Source: Achromobacter aegrifaciens (lineage in GTDB: Bacteria > Pseudomonadota > Gammaproteobacteria > Burkholderiales > Burkholderiaceae_B). Taken from it: 64,000 bases of DNA. Of the stretch, positions 62,393-64,000 are shown piece after piece. The stretch lies in the NCBI RefSeq assembly GCF_902859735.1, contig NZ_CADIJY010000003.1:186001-250000 (forward strand). Reading direction: 5' to 3'. How positions within the stretch are numbered: position 1 is the stretch's first letter; each line of letters opens with the position of its first letter. The position numbers and the translations under genes are program-made. The notes beneath the pieces are model-generated. The model was not told the origin of the DNA, did not search any database, and saw only the letters and a list, made by a program, of their open reading frames with translations.

Positions 62393-63268
62393 TTACAGCT
62401 CCTTGCGCAGGCGCGGATCGAGGACGTCGCGCAGGCCGTCGCCGACCAGTTGCAGCGACAGCACGGACAGGACGATGGCGATGCCGGGGAAGATCATGAT
62501 CCAGTCGGCCGAGCCCATGTACTGCTGGCCGGCGTTGATCATGGTGCCCCAGGTGGGGATGTCGGGCGACACGCCCACGCCCAGGAACGACAGGCCGGCT
62601 TCGGCGAGGATCGCGTAGGCGAAGATGAACGTGCCCTGCACCAGGATGGGCGACACCAGGTTGCGCAGCACGTGCACGGTGACGATGCGCCAGGTGGGCA
62701 CGCCCAGCGCGCGGGCGGCTTCGACGAAGGGCAGTTCGCGGATCACCAGGGTCGAGGCGCGCACGATGCGCGCCAGGCGCGGCGTGTAGACGATGCCCAG
62801 CGCGATCACCACGTTGACCAGCGACGGCCCCAGCGCGGCCACCAGCGAGATCGCCAGCAGGATGTCGGGAAAGGCCATCATGGCGTCGATCAGGCGCGAC
62901 ACGAACTTGTCCGCCGTGCGGAAGAAGCCGGCGATCAGGCCCAGCGCGATGCCCAGGATGCTGGACACGATCACGACGGAGAAGCCCACCATCAGCGAGA
63001 GGCGGCCGCCATGGATGACGCGGCTGAACACGTCGCGGCCGAAGTCGTCGGTGCCGAACCAGTGCGCGGCGCCCGGCGCCTTCAACCGGTTCATGATGGA
63101 CAGCTTGAACGGATCGTAGGGGCTGATCCAGGGCGCCAGCAGCGCAGCCAGGACCAGCACGACGATCACGATCAGGCTGATCAGCACGGTCTTGCGCGAC
63201 ACCAGCAGGCGCAGGACCTGCCAGCGGTCGGCGCCCGCGCCGGAATTAGCGGTAGTTGCGATAGCCAT
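62393..63268 (-). CDS. Peptide ABC transporter permease, DppC-like
   Basis: 291 residues with six membrane segments. The DppC-type opening SRKTVLISLIVIVVLVLAALLAPWISPYDPF, read in parts, near 30-58 and HWFGTDDFGRDVFSRVIHGGRLSL near 72-95 are diagnostic; EAARALGVPTWRIVTVHVLRN near 195 is the ATPase-coupling EAA loop. One base separates it from the DppB-like gene. Confidence 0.94.
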   Translation of the reverse strand: MAIATTANSGAGADRWQVLRLLVSRKTVLISLIVIVVLVLAALLAPWISPYDPFKLSIMNRLKAPGAAHWFGTDDFGRDVFSRVIHGGRLSLMVGFSVVIVSSILGIALGLIAGFFRTADKFVSRLIDAMMAFPDILLAISLVAALGPSLVNVVIALGIVYTPRLARIVRASTLVIRELPFVEAARALGVPTWRIVTVHVLRNLVSPILVQGTFIFAYAILAEAGLSFLGVGVSPDIPTWGTMINAGQQYMGSADWIMIFPGIAIVLSVLSLQLVGDGLRDVLDPRLRKEL

Positions 63269-63269
63269 A

Positions 63270-64000
63270 TCAGTAGCGGACCCGGGGATCGACCAGCAGG
63301 TAGAGCAGATCGATGAAGAGATTGATCAGGACGTAGATGGCCGCGATGATCAGCAGCGCGCCCTGGATGACGGGGTAGTCGCGGCGCAGCACGGCCGACA
63401 CCACCAGGCTGCCCACGCCGGGCAGGCCGAACACGGTTTCGGTCACGACCGCGCCGCTGATCAGCAGCGCCGTGGTCAGGCCCAGCACCGTCAGGATCGG
63501 GATCAGCGCATTGCGCACGGCGTGCTTCAGGATCACCTTGCTTTCGGGCAAGCCCTTGGCGCGCGCGGTGCGCACATAGTCGTCGCGCAGCACGTCCAGC
63601 ATGCTGGCGCGGATGAAGCGGGTGATCAGCGCCGAGTTCACCAGGCCCAGCACCACCGCGGGCAGGATCAGGTGCGACAGCCGGGTCATGAGCGAGGCGT
63701 CGGGGCCGCCATAGCCGGCCACGGGCAGCCATCCCAGCTTGACCGAGAACACCTGCATCAGCAGCAGCCCGAGCCAGAAGCTGGGCACGCTGGAGGTGAA
63801 CATCGAGAACGACAGTACCGACTGGTCCAGCGTGGTGCCGCGTTTGACCGCGGACAGTATCCCCACCGGCAGCGCGATGGCGCTGGCGATCAGCAGCGAC
63901 ATGAGCGTCAGCAGGATGGTGGGTTCGGCGCGGTCGGCCAAGGCCGACAGCACCGGCTTGTTCATGAAGATGGATTGGCCCAGGTCGCCTTGGGCCAGCT
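63270..64000 (-). CDS. Peptide ABC transporter permease, DppB-like (5' end outside the window)
   Basis: The frame stays open to the right edge; at least 243 codons are present and about 70 N-terminal residues are missing. The visible part starts within DLGQSIFMNKPVLSAL, which belongs just before the second membrane segment in DppB proteins. The EAA-like loop ARAKGLPESKVILKHAVRNALIP near the middle and GVGSLVVSAVLRRDYPVIQG follow. The substrate-binding protein is not in the window and is probably encoded further right. Confidence 0.92.
   Translation of the reverse strand, partial: LAQGDLGQSIFMNKPVLSALADRAEPTILLTLMSLLIASAIALPVGILSAVKRGTTLDQSVLSFSMFTSSVPSFWLGLLLMQVFSVKLGWLPVAGYGGPDASLMTRLSHLILPAVVLGLVNSALITRFIRASMLDVLRDDYVRTARAKGLPESKVILKHAVRNALIPILTVLGLTTALLISGAVVTETVFGLPGVGSLVVSAVLRRDYPVIQGALLIIAAIYVLINLFIDLLYLLVDPRVRY

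Overview
The window is a GC-rich (clearly above 60% by eye) bacterial chromosome segment. Gene content and order point to Alcaligenaceae (Burkholderiales), most likely Achromobacter or a close Bordetella relative. The evidence is two Bug-type solute receptors, several LysR regulators, a DUF4148 protein, the order recN-nadK-hrcA-hemH-grpE-dnaK-dnaJ, and a KdpFABC/DE locus next to a DUF4212 symporter pair. The genus is inferred from memory of these families, not from a search. I see no rRNA, prophage, insertion sequence or CRISPR array. Two tRNA genes are present.

Layout. 1-9.9 kb is an accessory catabolic and transport region: a LysR regulator cut by the window edge, a Bug receptor with a TSUP permease, mmsA divergent from a LysR gene, a second Bug receptor with a TPP-dependent enzyme, and a catalase with a small thioredoxin-fold protein. 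9.9-23.3 kb is core: tRNA-Cys and tRNA-Gly, murB, dapB, bamE divergent from fur, recN, nadK, and then the heat-shock block hrcA, hemH, a FPASDP-repeat protein, grpE, a thioredoxin-like gene, dnaK and dnaJ. Good sigma-32-type promoters precede grpE and dnaK, and stem-loops lie between dnaK and dnaJ. 23.3-31.2 kb holds an odd trinucleotide-repeat spacer, a secreted three-repeat DUF4148 protein, a long M16 peptidase, two GNAT acetyltransferases, an unknown protein and a MoxR/VWA pair. 31.3-39.4 kb holds two small c-type cytochromes, a tandem 78-bp repeat carrying terminators, a DUF1841 protein, icd, a lone O-antigen-ligase-like gene, a chemoreceptor, a DapA-family aldolase, an unknown protein and a TorF-like porin.

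39.5-50.7 kb is the potassium module. On the minus strand a 32-codon membrane ORF, kdpF, kdpA, kdpB, kdpC, kdpD and kdpE are closely packed. Across a 500-bp spacer (perfect NtrC-like palindrome, three stem-loops), a DUF4212 plus sodium/solute symporter pair runs the other way. 50.7-54.4 kb is a chain of five overlapping minus-strand genes (trxB, Smr-domain protein, emrE, and two unknown secreted proteins). 54.5-57.5 kb is ftsK-lolA. 57.5 kb to the end is a peptide-use operon: a Dpp/Opp-type ABC transporter (last permease cut by the edge), an RpiR regulator, a D-aminoacylase-family deacylase and a RidA protein.

Most genes are recognisable housekeeping or transport genes. I found no clear new multi-gene system. 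The best leads are the unannotated small kdp ORF, the structured kdp/symporter spacer, the repeat tract after dnaJ, the FPASDP protein, and the overlapping trxB-to-YD-protein chain.
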